From positions 61,091 to 125,090 of the forward strand of contig KB295394.1 in assembly GCA_000328365.1 (NCBI GenBank): a DNA stretch of 64,000 nucleotides, in the 5' to 3' direction. Positions 21,717 through 31,196 of the stretch are shown piece after piece. This stretch comes from Capitella teleta. Lineage: Eukaryota; Annelida; Polychaeta; Capitellidae. Numbering within the stretch: position 1 is the stretch's first letter; every line of letters begins with the position of its first letter. The translations under genes were made by a program, and so were the position numbers. The notes beneath the pieces are model-generated. The model searched no databases and was not told the origin of the DNA. It worked only from the letters and a program-made list of their open reading frames with translations.

Positions 21717-23240
21717 CTAAGTCTCTGCCCCGTGGTTCAGAGCAGCCACGTCCTCCTGTAGAAGCAGGTGATCCTTATCATGCATGCTAAGACAGTCCAC
21801 CGTAGTCTGATCGGCTAGTACACTCACAGAGAACTTGTTGATGCCTGTATTGGGCGTGGTCTGTAGGGCGTAGCGCTTGCCTCCTGCCGGCACAGAGCAA
21901 TGCAGGTCCTCCACAAAGAAGCGGATCAGTTGCTGGATGAATCCCCCGTGCGTCACGATCAGAACACTGAATGAAGTGGAGCCGCACAGTGCCTCCTCCT
22001 CAAAGCTGCCGCTGCGGCCAGAACTGACGCTGGACAGAGATGACAGCCTGTGTTGGAAGACCGGTGAAAGGGAGACGTTTGGTGCCCAGCCACGCTGCAC
22101 GTTTTGTGGGGGCGTGATGGCTAGCTGGATGTCACGATCCACGCTGGGGAAAAGCAGAGCGTCTGCCCCTTTCCCTCCACCCGCACCAGTCAAGTTGTCA
22201 TTTTCATCATCCTCGGAGTTACCAGGGGAACTGACAGTGCTGCTTGTGCGTGACATGTCGCTGGTGGGTGTGTCCGGACAAGAGGCCTGCTGAGCGCACG
22301 TGACATCTGTGGTGATGCTGGAGCAGCCTGAAGTGGTGGAAGAAGTCGAACCGGAGTTCAAATGCCCTTCCTCACAGTTGGCGTTGTCAGCTTCGTTCAG
22401 TCGGAGTTCTCCCTGCGGTGCAAAGAACTTTGATCCTCCATCAGACGGGAAAACTTCCGAAGACAGGCTGCTGGATTGACGCCGTCTCTTGATCCCTGTG
22501 ACCTCCCCTGGCTCGGCCTCTGTCTGCGTTTGCTGCTGGTGCTGTTGTTGCAGTAACTTACAGAGATCTTGAAAGAATGTGATGCTCCTACTCTTCATCT
22601 ATGAAAAGAAATGAAGAAGGTAAAAAAAGTTGAATTCAACAGCATTTCATGGTTGATCAAAAGGTTTTCAGCAGATTTTCACTCTTTTAGCATCACTATA
22701 ACCTTGAGCTGTACTAGAAGTGAAATTAGGTTGGAATATGTACCAACACCTCCATAACCGACAAAAATCAATCAAATATCCTCAGAGGAACACCCACCTG
22801 GTTTGGGCTCTCTCCGTTTGGGGGTGCGAATGACATCGGATCCTGTCTGCTCACTTTTAGAGATGAGCGGAAATCAGAGCGCCTGCACCCTTCAAACACG
22901 CCGTATTTCTAAAGTACATGACGTTAGCAATGACGCCACAATAGTGATTAGACTCACTCTCTCCCGGAGTCTCTTATCTGTCACAATAGCGCACTTGTCC
23001 CGACTGACATTGTCCTGCATGATGATCTCACAAGTCTGGAAAAGGCGGCCTGAATTAAGGGCTTACTTGCTCGATTAGATTACCTTTGCAGCTCTCTTTA
23101 GATCACTGCAAAAGACGTGAGAGAAAGTTTCAGTTTGCAAGCGGATGCCTGCCAGTTGTGCCTGGCGAACACCTTTCTCTGAGAGATCTGTGTCCTTATG
23201 GCCTTGAATGATACCATCTTTGTTTTCATTTGTTTCTCCA
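21717..23240 (-). CDS. TIGAR: TIGAR-like histidine phosphatase (N-terminal exon missing)
   Basis: Four or more exons on the minus strand. 23084-23240 begins with GETNENKDGIIQGHKDTDLS and continues with SHVFCSDLKRAAK. 22958-23035 ends in TDKRLRER. About 22799-22911 contains KYGVFEGCRRSDFR and SFAPPNGES. The last exon, 21717-22598, begins MKSRSITFFQDLCKLL and contains SVLIVTHGGFIQQLIRFFVE and TPNTGINKFSV. The order matches human TIGAR, a fructose-2,6-bisphosphatase that diverts glucose to the pentose phosphate path. The second catalytic histidine (VTHGG) and the Glu after the RHG motif are present. The exon carrying the start codon and RHG itself was not found upstream. A Ser/Thr-rich insert of about 175 residues lies between the QQQ stretch and VTHGG, longer than in human TIGAR. 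The gene ends about 230 bp from the ATM stop, in convergent orientation. Confidence 0.85.
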
Positions 23241-24059
23241 CTGCAAGAAGAAGTTAGTTTGGGTTAATAATGGCAAACGGAAGCCACGAAAAAGAAGAAG
23301 ATTATATTCAATATTGATTGATATAAATACTTGAGAAGTCTCAAGAGGCCAGAATCATGAGAATGAGTCGTGATTCAAAGAGTGAAATACAATGAGAACA
23401 TCATTTCAATTAAGAAAGACCATCTGAGCCTTTAGCCCAGAATACAGTCTGGGTGAGGGCCGATCCGAGATTCCATGGGTGATGAGAGCGTAGACAGGGT
23501 GAGAGACGACCATCATACTGAGCGATAATAGAGTCGAGGAAATTGACATTGCCCCATCTAAAACAGAATAATTCTGGCTAGGAGAGCGGGATTAAGAGGA
23601 TTTTTAGGAAACAAGTAATCATTTTATCAAAAGACTAAAACTGCAGTTGAACTCACTGTCTGACCAATGTGAGAGTGAAAAAAGACATTTTTTCAATCAG
23701 ACATCAGTCGATGACATGGATGTGGTCACTACGAATCGACTATCGTCGTCATCGGATCCTGTGTATAAAAACTCACGCTCAGATAAAAGGGATTCAATCC
23801 AGATCGAAGATTTGCCTCCTTTTGAATATAATTATATACATGTATATATATAATGATAATTCCAACAAATCAAGTTTGTTAATGCGACAGGAATGAAAAT
23901 GAAAGTGAAGGAAAATGAAGGAAAAAGAAGAGAACAAATATACAACCGTAGGCTACCGTAGCAAGCTAGGTATCCTATTTTCACTCCATCCAGAACTTCC
24001 ATAATTGTGTGGTGTTCTCATTTCTGTTCATTGGGCTTTTTCTGAGGTGGCATGATTGC
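23241..24059. other. Upstream region of the TIGAR-like gene, no exon recognised
   Basis: The missing first TIGAR exon should lie here or further upstream, but no minus-strand RHG-encoding segment with a proper donor was found. The rest is AT-rich with no recognisable gene. Confidence 0.4.
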
Positions 24060-24290
24060 ACTGGGAGTCCTCAGGTCACGAGATCTTGAATGGCTAGCAG
24101 TATTTCACTCTGTATATTTGATCCAAGTTGGTCTCTCTCCACCTGAGGTACCTCTATACCTCTCTGACCCTTCCTTTCGATCTCCTCTGACCTCTCTTTT
24201 TCGTTGTACAGCTGTTCTATGTACTCCTTCCACCTTTGCATGGATGATCTCATTTGGTTCTGTTAATTAGCAGTACACCATGGTTATTCG
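24060..24290 (-). mobile_element. LINE fragment (linker between endonuclease and reverse transcriptase)
   Basis: The minus strand reads RWKEYIEQLYNEKERSEEIE and later a segment ending SEILLAIQDLV. This is the typical RW-x-x-Y-hydrophobic-x-x-LY block that precedes the reverse transcriptase in many LINEs (RTE and related clades). No reverse-transcriptase core follows, so only a fragment remains. Confidence 0.6.
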
Positions 24291-25203
24291 TGATGGTCTT
24301 CGTCACTTTGACTTGTTTTTCCAGGTAAGTTCTTTCACTTATTAATTATACCTTCTTGCCTCTTCTGTCGTTTTCTGAAGAAAAAAAGTTTTAAGAAGAA
24401 AAAGAAAAAGTTATAGAAAATCGAAGGCCTATAATTATCTGTGCATGAACCCCAACATCACCAACTATAGATTTAATTAAAGGGATGGGGAACTGAATTT
24501 TAAGTGCTATTGACTCATAGCACCAATTGATAGCATTCCGTGCCAAAAACACCATGCCTGGATGCAAGCGTAAGGAAATAATGCATTCCGAATATCGGGG
24601 TTAGCATTGCGCCTATGGAAGAATGACTTCCATTACGAAGTATAGGAGGCAAACGTCAGCTGATGGCTTGCCGTGATTGGTCCCGTTCCCCTCGTGAAGC
24701 TATCGATTTCAGCCAATCAGAGCAGATCATCTTCGCCATAAAAGGACATCTCTGTTGTTTACGAAACGAAAGCGCATGCGTGGTGCACTCTGGCTGACCT
24801 TTTTACTGTTTCAGGACGAGAAACATGGTAGGTGTCCTAGAAAATCGCTTGTTAAAATAAGAAAAATAACGAAAAATATTTTTTTTTCGCGCCTGACTTG
24901 TGGCAAAATGATTATTCTATTTATTTCCGAAAATAAAATAAAAAAATATCCAGGGGTTTAGTCGCAGGACACGCTGATATGACGAGGCCCATTGTAAAAG
25001 ATGGGGAATTAGCAATATATCTCCCGCGAAATCGTTAGCGATGATATTCCTTGTGTGGGCTAAGCATAGGAATCATTGTTGGTGCATCAAATAACGACTC
25101 AAAGTCCATTTTTAACCAGTCCTCTCTCCCTTTAAGCTCGCACTAGTGAATCAGTGATTAAGCACATATTGTAATTCGATCATTAGGCCCCTACAAATGT
25201 ATA
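24291..25203. other. Spacer with no recognisable gene
   Basis: No coding region can be supported. A GC-richer patch at about 24540-24780 with short inverted words is followed by AT-rich sequence up to the inverted-repeat element. Confidence 0.4.
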
Positions 25204-26052
25204 CAGAGTTGGCTGAAAGTAGTCTTATTTATTCCACGTTAAAAACGAAATCTAGTATGGATTGACTATGTTGTTCTGCCCCACTTATGCAAAGAAATTC
25301 GGTATAAAGTCAATTTTGGACGAGGGAGGAACATTTAAATGCGAGTGGTGAGTGATCGCAAAGCGAGCAAAATCAGATGAGCCCCTGAACGAGCATTAAG
25401 TAATGTCATCTCTTGTATGGCGCTTCAATACAAACTCTGCTTTGTTTCGATAAGGAGATAAACATTAGTGCTACTGCCACAGCAATAGCACTCTCATACA
25501 AAACAATAGTTCGAGAGTGTTTATTGCCTTGATTATGCGTTCAATGAAGCTTATTCATGGTCCGGGGCCCTGTTTTCCACCAAAAGTGGAAATATCGTGG
25601 AATGATGAGTGCACTCAAGTAATTGAGATACATCAGCATCAATTAATATTGATGGCATTGGTATAGAAATGATAGAAATAGCAGCATGGCATGTTAGACT
25701 AACCATACCAAGTATTTATTTCTTTTATCTTTGTGTGGTTCTTACACTGCGATCAATTTTGTAACACTTTCACAGAAATGCATTGAAAAGCATTGATATC
25801 TTTAACATGGAGTAGATATTGTAGAACAGAAAATTTTCGCGTCGCAGGAAATTTTCGCTATATTCGCGGTCACGATCAATTACGAAAATTAGATGCCCGC
25901 GAAATCTTTCTGGGTATTATATATACATGTATGACCCTACGCTTTACCGCGAATCATTGGTGCCGCGAATAAAGGCCTCAGCCGTAAAACCGCGAAATTT
26001 GCAGTCCGTGGAAATATCCTCTTCTACAGTAGACTACTTTTGGCCCACTCTG
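25204..26052 (+). mobile_element. MITE-like element with 38-bp terminal inverted repeats, copy A
   Basis: The left end reads CAGAGTTGGCTGAAAGTAGT. The right end, read inversely, begins CAGAGTGGGCCAAAAGTAGT. The inverted similarity continues into TCCACGTTAAA / TCCATGTTAAA. The element lacks a transposase frame. Diverged copies occur at 47190-47426 and 55767-56175, both inverted relative to this one. The left end is preceded by TA and the right end lies in ATATA, which fits TA target use as in Tc1/mariner-type elements, but the exact target duplication is uncertain. A second element is inserted near the right end. Confidence 0.75.
25819..26029. mobile_element. Nested 211-bp element with TA target duplication
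   Basis: This segment starts TTGTAGAACAGAAAATTTTC. Its end, read inversely, is CTGTAGAAGAGGATATTTCC, an imperfect inverted repeat. It is flanked by TA at 25817-25818 and TA at 26030-26031. The related copy near 55790, read inversely, shows the undisturbed site GGAGTAGATAGACTACTTTT. Here the same sequence is interrupted exactly at TA. It contains TTCGCGG-type words and no transposase frame, so it is a non-autonomous TA-targeting element. Confidence 0.8.
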
Positions 26053-26149
26053 ATATATATATTTATTCGTATCAACTTGATACACATAGAGTACGTATGA
26101 ACAGTGAAATAACAGGACAGTGCAATTATGCAACATACAGGTTATGCAC

Positions 26150-26370
26150 ACCTCATAATTAAAAAAAATATCTTCATAACGGAGGTCTATATATCGAAGA
26201 TGATAACATAAAATCAAACATACTAAATTTATCAAGTGGCGTTCCACAGGGTTCCAATCTTAGTCCCTTTTTAATTATTATATATATGAACGATTTCAAA
26301 TGAAGTACCTCATTATTTAAAGTAGTCAATTATGCCGATGATTCGAGGCTACTATCTACCCTAAATTTCA
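26150..26370 (+). mobile_element. LINE reverse-transcriptase fragment (GVPQGS to YADD)
   Basis: The plus strand encodes NLSSGVPQGSNLSPFLI, then MNDF and VVNYADDSRLLSTL. These are the motif B and YADD blocks of a non-LTR reverse transcriptase. A stop lies between them. The fragment ends about where an oppositely oriented LINE tail begins. Confidence 0.7.
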
Positions 26371-26387
26371 TTTTCATTTTTCATTTA

Positions 26388-27000
26388 TTACATTTTCAGC
26401 AATATCAAAGAACATTCAAATGCGTTGTACAAACAGAGGTAAAAAGGAAAATCATAAAATACTAGAAAATGCAATGTTAAAATAGTAAGTCTTAAGTTGG
26501 GCTTTAAAAGCATCGAGCGATTGCTGGTTCTGCAGGTTGGAAGGTAATCGGTTTCAAAGGATGGGTGCTTGGTGGGCGAATGTTCGGTAGCCATATGATT
26601 GAAGATGAAATTTAGGTACAGGCAGCAATGAGAAGTTTGATGATCAAAGGGGGCGAGCAGGTGTATAAACATTGATGAGGGAGCAGATATAAGGTGGTGC
26701 TAAGTCACGCAGGGCTTTAAAAGTAAGGACATTAGTTTTGAACATTATTCGAAATTTAATGGGTAGCCAATGTAGTTCTTTCAGCAGAGGGAGGGATGGC
26801 GAGTGTCTGTCTATCTGCACATTTCACTAGGCGGGCTGCACAGTTCTGTATGAGTTGGAGTCTGTCGATCGGGTAAGATGGAGATCCCGCTAGCAGAGCG
26901 TTACAGTAGTCAAGGTAGCTCATGGTATTGGCATGGACAAGATGTCGAGCGGCGTCTTCAGTGATGAAATTCCGGATCTTACAAATCATGTGGAGATGGA
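26388..27000 (-). mobile_element. LINE 3' end of reverse-transcriptase type
   Basis: Minus-strand frames give LVHANTMSYLDYCNALLAGS followed by LQLIQNCAARLV, the standard C-terminal signature of CR1/Jockey-like LINEs. Further along, in shifted frames, KFHLQSYGYR and LDAFKAQLKTYYF-like text form the usual end of the protein. Several frameshifts and stops make it a dead copy. It is oriented against the GVPQGS-YADD fragment to its left, so the two came from separate insertions. Confidence 0.7.
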
Positions 27001-27347
27001 AGAATGACTTTTGGCAGATGTTTTTACTTTTTCCGTTGAAACTTGAAAGTTGAAGATGCGCCCCGCATTGTGTGCTCGATACAAACTGATAATACCAGAT
27101 TTATCTCCCACCAGAAGAGGACACTGACCAGTCAAGTCCAGAGGTATCAAAACTGCCCGTTGTCTAAAAAACTTTCAAGCGATACCGAGAAGAATTATTA
27201 TATAAGATACCCACTCCTCTAATCTCTAGAAGAGGTCCTTGTCTGTTATCGAAGTTTCCGCTGGATGAACTTATGTAAATGACAAGAGCACGTGACGTGC
27301 ATATATAATGAATGCCTAGATAATAAGTGCGTCATTCAGCGAGTGCG
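27001..27347. other. Upstream region of tyrosinase
   Basis: No gene is seen. The sequence immediately before the start codon is AT-rich, including CATATATAATG at about 27298-27310, but no promoter element can be assigned. Confidence 0.35.
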
Positions 27348-28482
27348 ATGTGGATGTTATACGTTGTTGTGGTCATCGGGGCTTCAGGGGTCAACGCCCA
27401 ATTTCCGAGGGTGTGCATCGGCAACATTAGCCGGACGGACAGCGTGTGTTGTCCCGTGCCAGAAGGTCAGCGAATGCAGCAATACTTGCTAGTAATCATA
27501 GTCATCATGCATTCGTTCATTCATTTATAAACTGTGGTATTGATGACGTGTCTGCATAAACATCCGTTGATTCTCACCTATGAAACTGTGCGCTGGTTGA
27601 ATGTGAGGCATGAGGCATGATGGGGTTTGACGGCTCCATCCAGCACATTCGGGTGATGCGGCCGCCAGAACAGAAGCCCAGGACCGGGGTTTCTCCCACT
27701 CGTATCGATAAACAACAAGGGTTCTTTACTTCTTTATCCTGCACACTGCATGTCATTGGCAGCAGTGCACAGCACCCGGTTTTGATAAGCATTTGGGCAG
27801 CTCTGCAGTCACTGAATAATATAATATAACGATTTATATGTACAATAATAACGCCCGTGGTTCGACCGGGTATCGAATTCCTCAATCTTGACCTCGAGGT
27901 CTGAGCCACCGCCGCCGGAATTTTACTGATTGGTCGAAGAACAGTTGGCTCGATAGCCGCAGAAAATCCATCGATCAGCCGTATTTCTTTTGAGAGATTT
28001 GACCAGAAATATCCTCATGATTTATAAAATTTGACCAAGGAAACTGTCAATATATATACTGCCTTTTTATCCAAGCAACTATTAAGGGTGTGATCTCGAC
28101 TTCTGAGAGAGCGGAAACGCATAATGATTTAAAAACTTATAGTTTTCAAAAAGAAGGAAGTTTCTATTGATATTAAGATGAAACCAGCAATTAGCTCGCT
28201 GCCACACAAAATGGTCTGAGCCGCAGAAGAGGAAGGTAATTCTAACTCTTCTCTCTTTTGAAGAGGCAAATCATTTGTGCCAATGGAAAAAATGTTTTCC
28301 GCCATGGGGTTAATTCTCAACGATAAACGTATTTCCCCTCCACAGGTTGAATTATGTATCACTATATAGTATAATTTGAGTAACGATTACTGATCAATAG
28401 CTTAATGTGGTTATTGTTTTGTTCTGTTTTTTCCATCACTTTTCACTTTTCATCCACTAATCGTATTTGTTGAGAGAGAGAC

Positions 28483-28519
<37 letters not shown>

Positions 28520-30863
28520 ATTTTATTATTTCCCAAAAAGGTAATAATACATAGAATTGGTAGCTGACCCAGACTTTTTTTGTTGGGCCTCCAGCTTAAT
28601 TGGAGCATCCCAATGTACACAACAGCAAGAATCAAATTTATCACAGGCTCAAACTATACTCAAGAGTAGTTCTCAGTAATTTATAATTATGTGTAAGAAA
28701 TGACTATGTACTGTAATAGCTGTTTTATGGAGATTAAAACCGGCGGGGAAAGAAAAGAAAAAACGAAATTGAGAAAAGTTTTGACGAAACGCAAGTATTT
28801 ATTTCGTAGAAGACACGAGTCGTGATAGGGCATCGAGAGTGAAATATTAAGCATGGTATTCATTAGGCTGAGCTTAGTGAACTCCCTAATTCTTAAACAT
28901 ACAGCTAGACATATGTAAGCAAAAGCAAAGGCCAATACATGTATTAATTTATATAATGCGTGTACATATAATTATAAATAGCAATGCAGCCGAACTGAGC
29001 CAGCCGGAAAAAAAGCCTAGTTGGTCAGCCACAAATATGTCAGCTGACTAACAAGCCAGCCGAAAAAGACCTCAATCTGCCATAAATCAATCTGCTGGCA
29101 GGATTCGGGGTCAAACAGTCAGGCGGTCAAACCGACTGAGCTACCAAGTGTCCCTTGCTGGTTCGGTGGAGCCTGAATTGTGAACTATTAACTTGAATTT
29201 GACGGTCCGATCTTGTTTACAACAGGTTACAGCGAGCCTTGTGGTGGTGCAGGCGTAGGTTCATGCCAGGCCATCCCACCAGGACCCAAATACCAGCCTC
29301 CAGCCATCCCACCATGGTTACCAGATGACCCTAGATTGGACTGGCCTCGTCGCTACTTTAAAAATGCGTGTGTCTGCGAAGGCGAACGCGACGGATTCAT
29401 GTGCCAATATTGCAAATTCGGATTTTACGGCGACGATTGCTCAAAGAAAAAAGCGCTGTTGAAACGGAGAAACGCGTTGACGCTCAACGCTGAAGAGAAG
29501 GCGCATCTAGTGAGGGTCTTTGACCTCGCCAAGCACACCCCAAGCGAGTACGCCACAATTGACAATGGCTTTGGTATCGACAACCAAAGTTTCGTGAACC
29601 TCTCCGTCTACGACTACCTCGTCCACGTGCACTACTTCAGCACGAAGAACGCTGAAGTTGACGGTGAACCACACTGCATCGTAGGTCCCGAAGTATTCAG
29701 TGGTCGAACACAGTCGCTGGATTTCGCCCATAACGGACCAGGATTCCTCACCTGGCATCGCCTGTACTTGATGATGATGGAGAGAGAGATGGGGCGAGTG
29801 GCCGGGGATCCCTTCTTCGCTCTTCCCTATTGGAACTGGTCGGGCGCTGGTGTAGAGTGCTCAGTGTGCACGGATGACCTGGCTGGCTCCATCAATTGGT
29901 CGGACCCTCTGAGAACCCTTAGTACAGGATCTCCGTTCAGCCGGTGGGAGTCGGCGTGTGAACTGAAGGATGATTCCGTACCGTGTGCCGTGTATCCCTG
30001 CGATCTGAGGGTCCCCAGGGGTCCCGTTATAAGGGACCCCGAAGCCTCGGTGTCGCCGTTCCTACCCCCAATGGAAGACGTCATATTCACCCTCAGCCAA
30101 GCGACCTTTGATCTCTACCCTTTCACCCCTGCGACTTCAAGGTACAGCTTCCGGAACTGTATAGAAGGATTCGGAGGCGCGAGTGGAGTTTTCCATGAAA
30201 CAGGCAACGCTACTATGCACATCCAGGTATACAGGTGAATGCACACCATGACAAGTATACGATCGCATCTTTGCAGGTGCATTCGTTCTTCCGTGGGACA
30301 ATAAGCCAGGTATCCAGTTCGCCTGATGACCCTCTGTTCTTCTTCCACCACACCTACATCGACAAGCTCTTTGAGGTGTGGCTGAGAATGTACAACGCCA
30401 CCCCTAATGTGGTAAGTTAACAGTCCATATAACCATTCGCACTTGTTCCATCTGAGTCTTTCAGTTTCCTTCAAATGTTGCAGCGGGCCACAATCTGCAT
30501 GACGTCATAGTGCCTTTCATCCCTCTGTACCGCCACGTCGACTTCTTCAAGCAGTCGTACGATCTCGGATACGACTATGATCAGACGGAGGAGATGGAGT
30601 GGGTGCGAAACTCGAAGAAAATGACAGCATTGAGCTCCTCGGGTGAGTGCGTTATGATTTTGAATAATGCGTCATGATAGCGCTTCTATGCAGAACTGAC
30701 CGGGTCGTCCAATTATGCGTTAACTGCATTATCAGTCATCTCTGCAGTGGCTCTATGCTGCATGGCTGTCGGAATTCTAATCGTGTCCACGAGATATCGG
30801 AAACGGAGCGGATCCGAGGCCGAACAACCGTTGCTTGCTAAGCAGGAATACGTCCCGTTCTGA
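27348..30863 (+). CDS. Tyrosinase (type-3 copper oxidase, single-pass membrane protein)
   Basis: Five exons join in phase: 27348-27465, 29226-30226, 30277-30411, 30465-30642 and 30694-30863. Exon 1 gives a signal peptide (MWMLYVVVVIGASGVNAQF), then the Cys-rich CIGNISRTDSVCCPVPEGYS region. An EGF-like stretch (CVCEGERDGFMCQYCKFGFY) precedes the copper centre. CuA histidines lie in VHVHYF, LDFAHNGPGFLTWHRLYL; CuB histidines lie in NATMHIQVHSFF and DPLFFFHHTYID. The C-terminus has one membrane helix (about 20 residues, ALSVISAVALCCMAVGILIV) and a short tail ending EAEQPLLAKQEYVPF. The layout equals vertebrate TYR/TYRP proteins, which oxidise phenols in melanin synthesis; two full copper-binding histidine sets argue for an active enzyme. 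The substrate and the exact member of the family cannot be fixed. Confidence 0.93.
27612..27918 (-). mobile_element. tRNA-derived SINE, copy 2 (in tyrosinase intron 1)
   Basis: This is homologous to the SINE at 1497-1815 in the same orientation. Both share a GGGGTTT-ACGGCTCCA-type end, CCAGAACAGAAG, GGACCGGGGTTT, AAGGGTTCTTTA and CACAGCACCCGG. The tRNA-like part near 27850-27918 is more degraded than in copy 1: a box A-like TGGCTCAGACC and a box B-like GGTCGAACCACGG, on the minus strand. It lies wholly within the first tyrosinase intron. Confidence 0.65.
27960..28979. other. Tyrosinase intron 1, middle part
   Basis: AT-rich intron sequence with no gene. A GA microsatellite occupies about 28473-28517. 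Confidence 0.45.
28473..28517. repeat. GA microsatellite
   Basis: A run of about 20 GA dinucleotides with one interruption (GAGACAATGAGAG at its left edge). It lies in the first tyrosinase intron. Confidence 0.85.
28980..29153 (-). mobile_element. Possible second tRNA-derived SINE family
   Basis: Read on the minus strand from 29153, the sequence begins GGACACTTGGTAGCTCAGTC and continues GGTTTGACCGCCTGACTG, a tRNA-like start with a good box A at 29132-29143. A clear box B was not found. The following body has repeated CAGCCGG/GTCAGC words. It resembles the tRNA head of a SINE but is not the family seen at 1497 and 27612. Confidence 0.4.
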
Positions 30864-31066
30864 TCAACGAACTTTATGTCTGAACGTTGTTCAACTTATT
30901 TCAGCTCAGCCGTGGATAACAAATAATAATTGATCTATACTCATCAAGTCGTAATCCATAAGAGTCATAACTCATGCAAGCGTGCACATTGACAAATATT
31001 ATGATGCAGGCAGCTCACTGAATGTCGTATAAGTTCCGCTTCAAGTATTTAATTATATATCGGTTT

Positions 31067-31072
31067 AATAAA
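31067..31072 (+). promoter_or_regulatory. Polyadenylation signal of tyrosinase
   Basis: An AATAAA lies 204 bases beyond the tyrosinase stop codon and before the end of the convergent M13 gene at 31197. Confidence 0.6.
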
Positions 31073-31196
31073 TGTTCAGCCATACATTGGATGTCTTTTT
31101 ATTGATGATAATAAAATATAATTACCCTTTACATTATGTACACATTATGCAGTTCATATCGCCACCCACGAACACTTCTCGTTGAATAATGATGGG

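Noticed and set aside
23410-23560. Minus-strand peptide with YALITHG as the missing TIGAR RHG exon
   Set aside because: The His-Gly is in place but the Arg is not, and no GT donor follows at the position needed to join the GETNENKDG exon.
24740-24860. Possible start exon for a gene near the ATGCGTGGTGC segment
   Set aside because: The frame is short, has no partner exon and no recognisable protein family.
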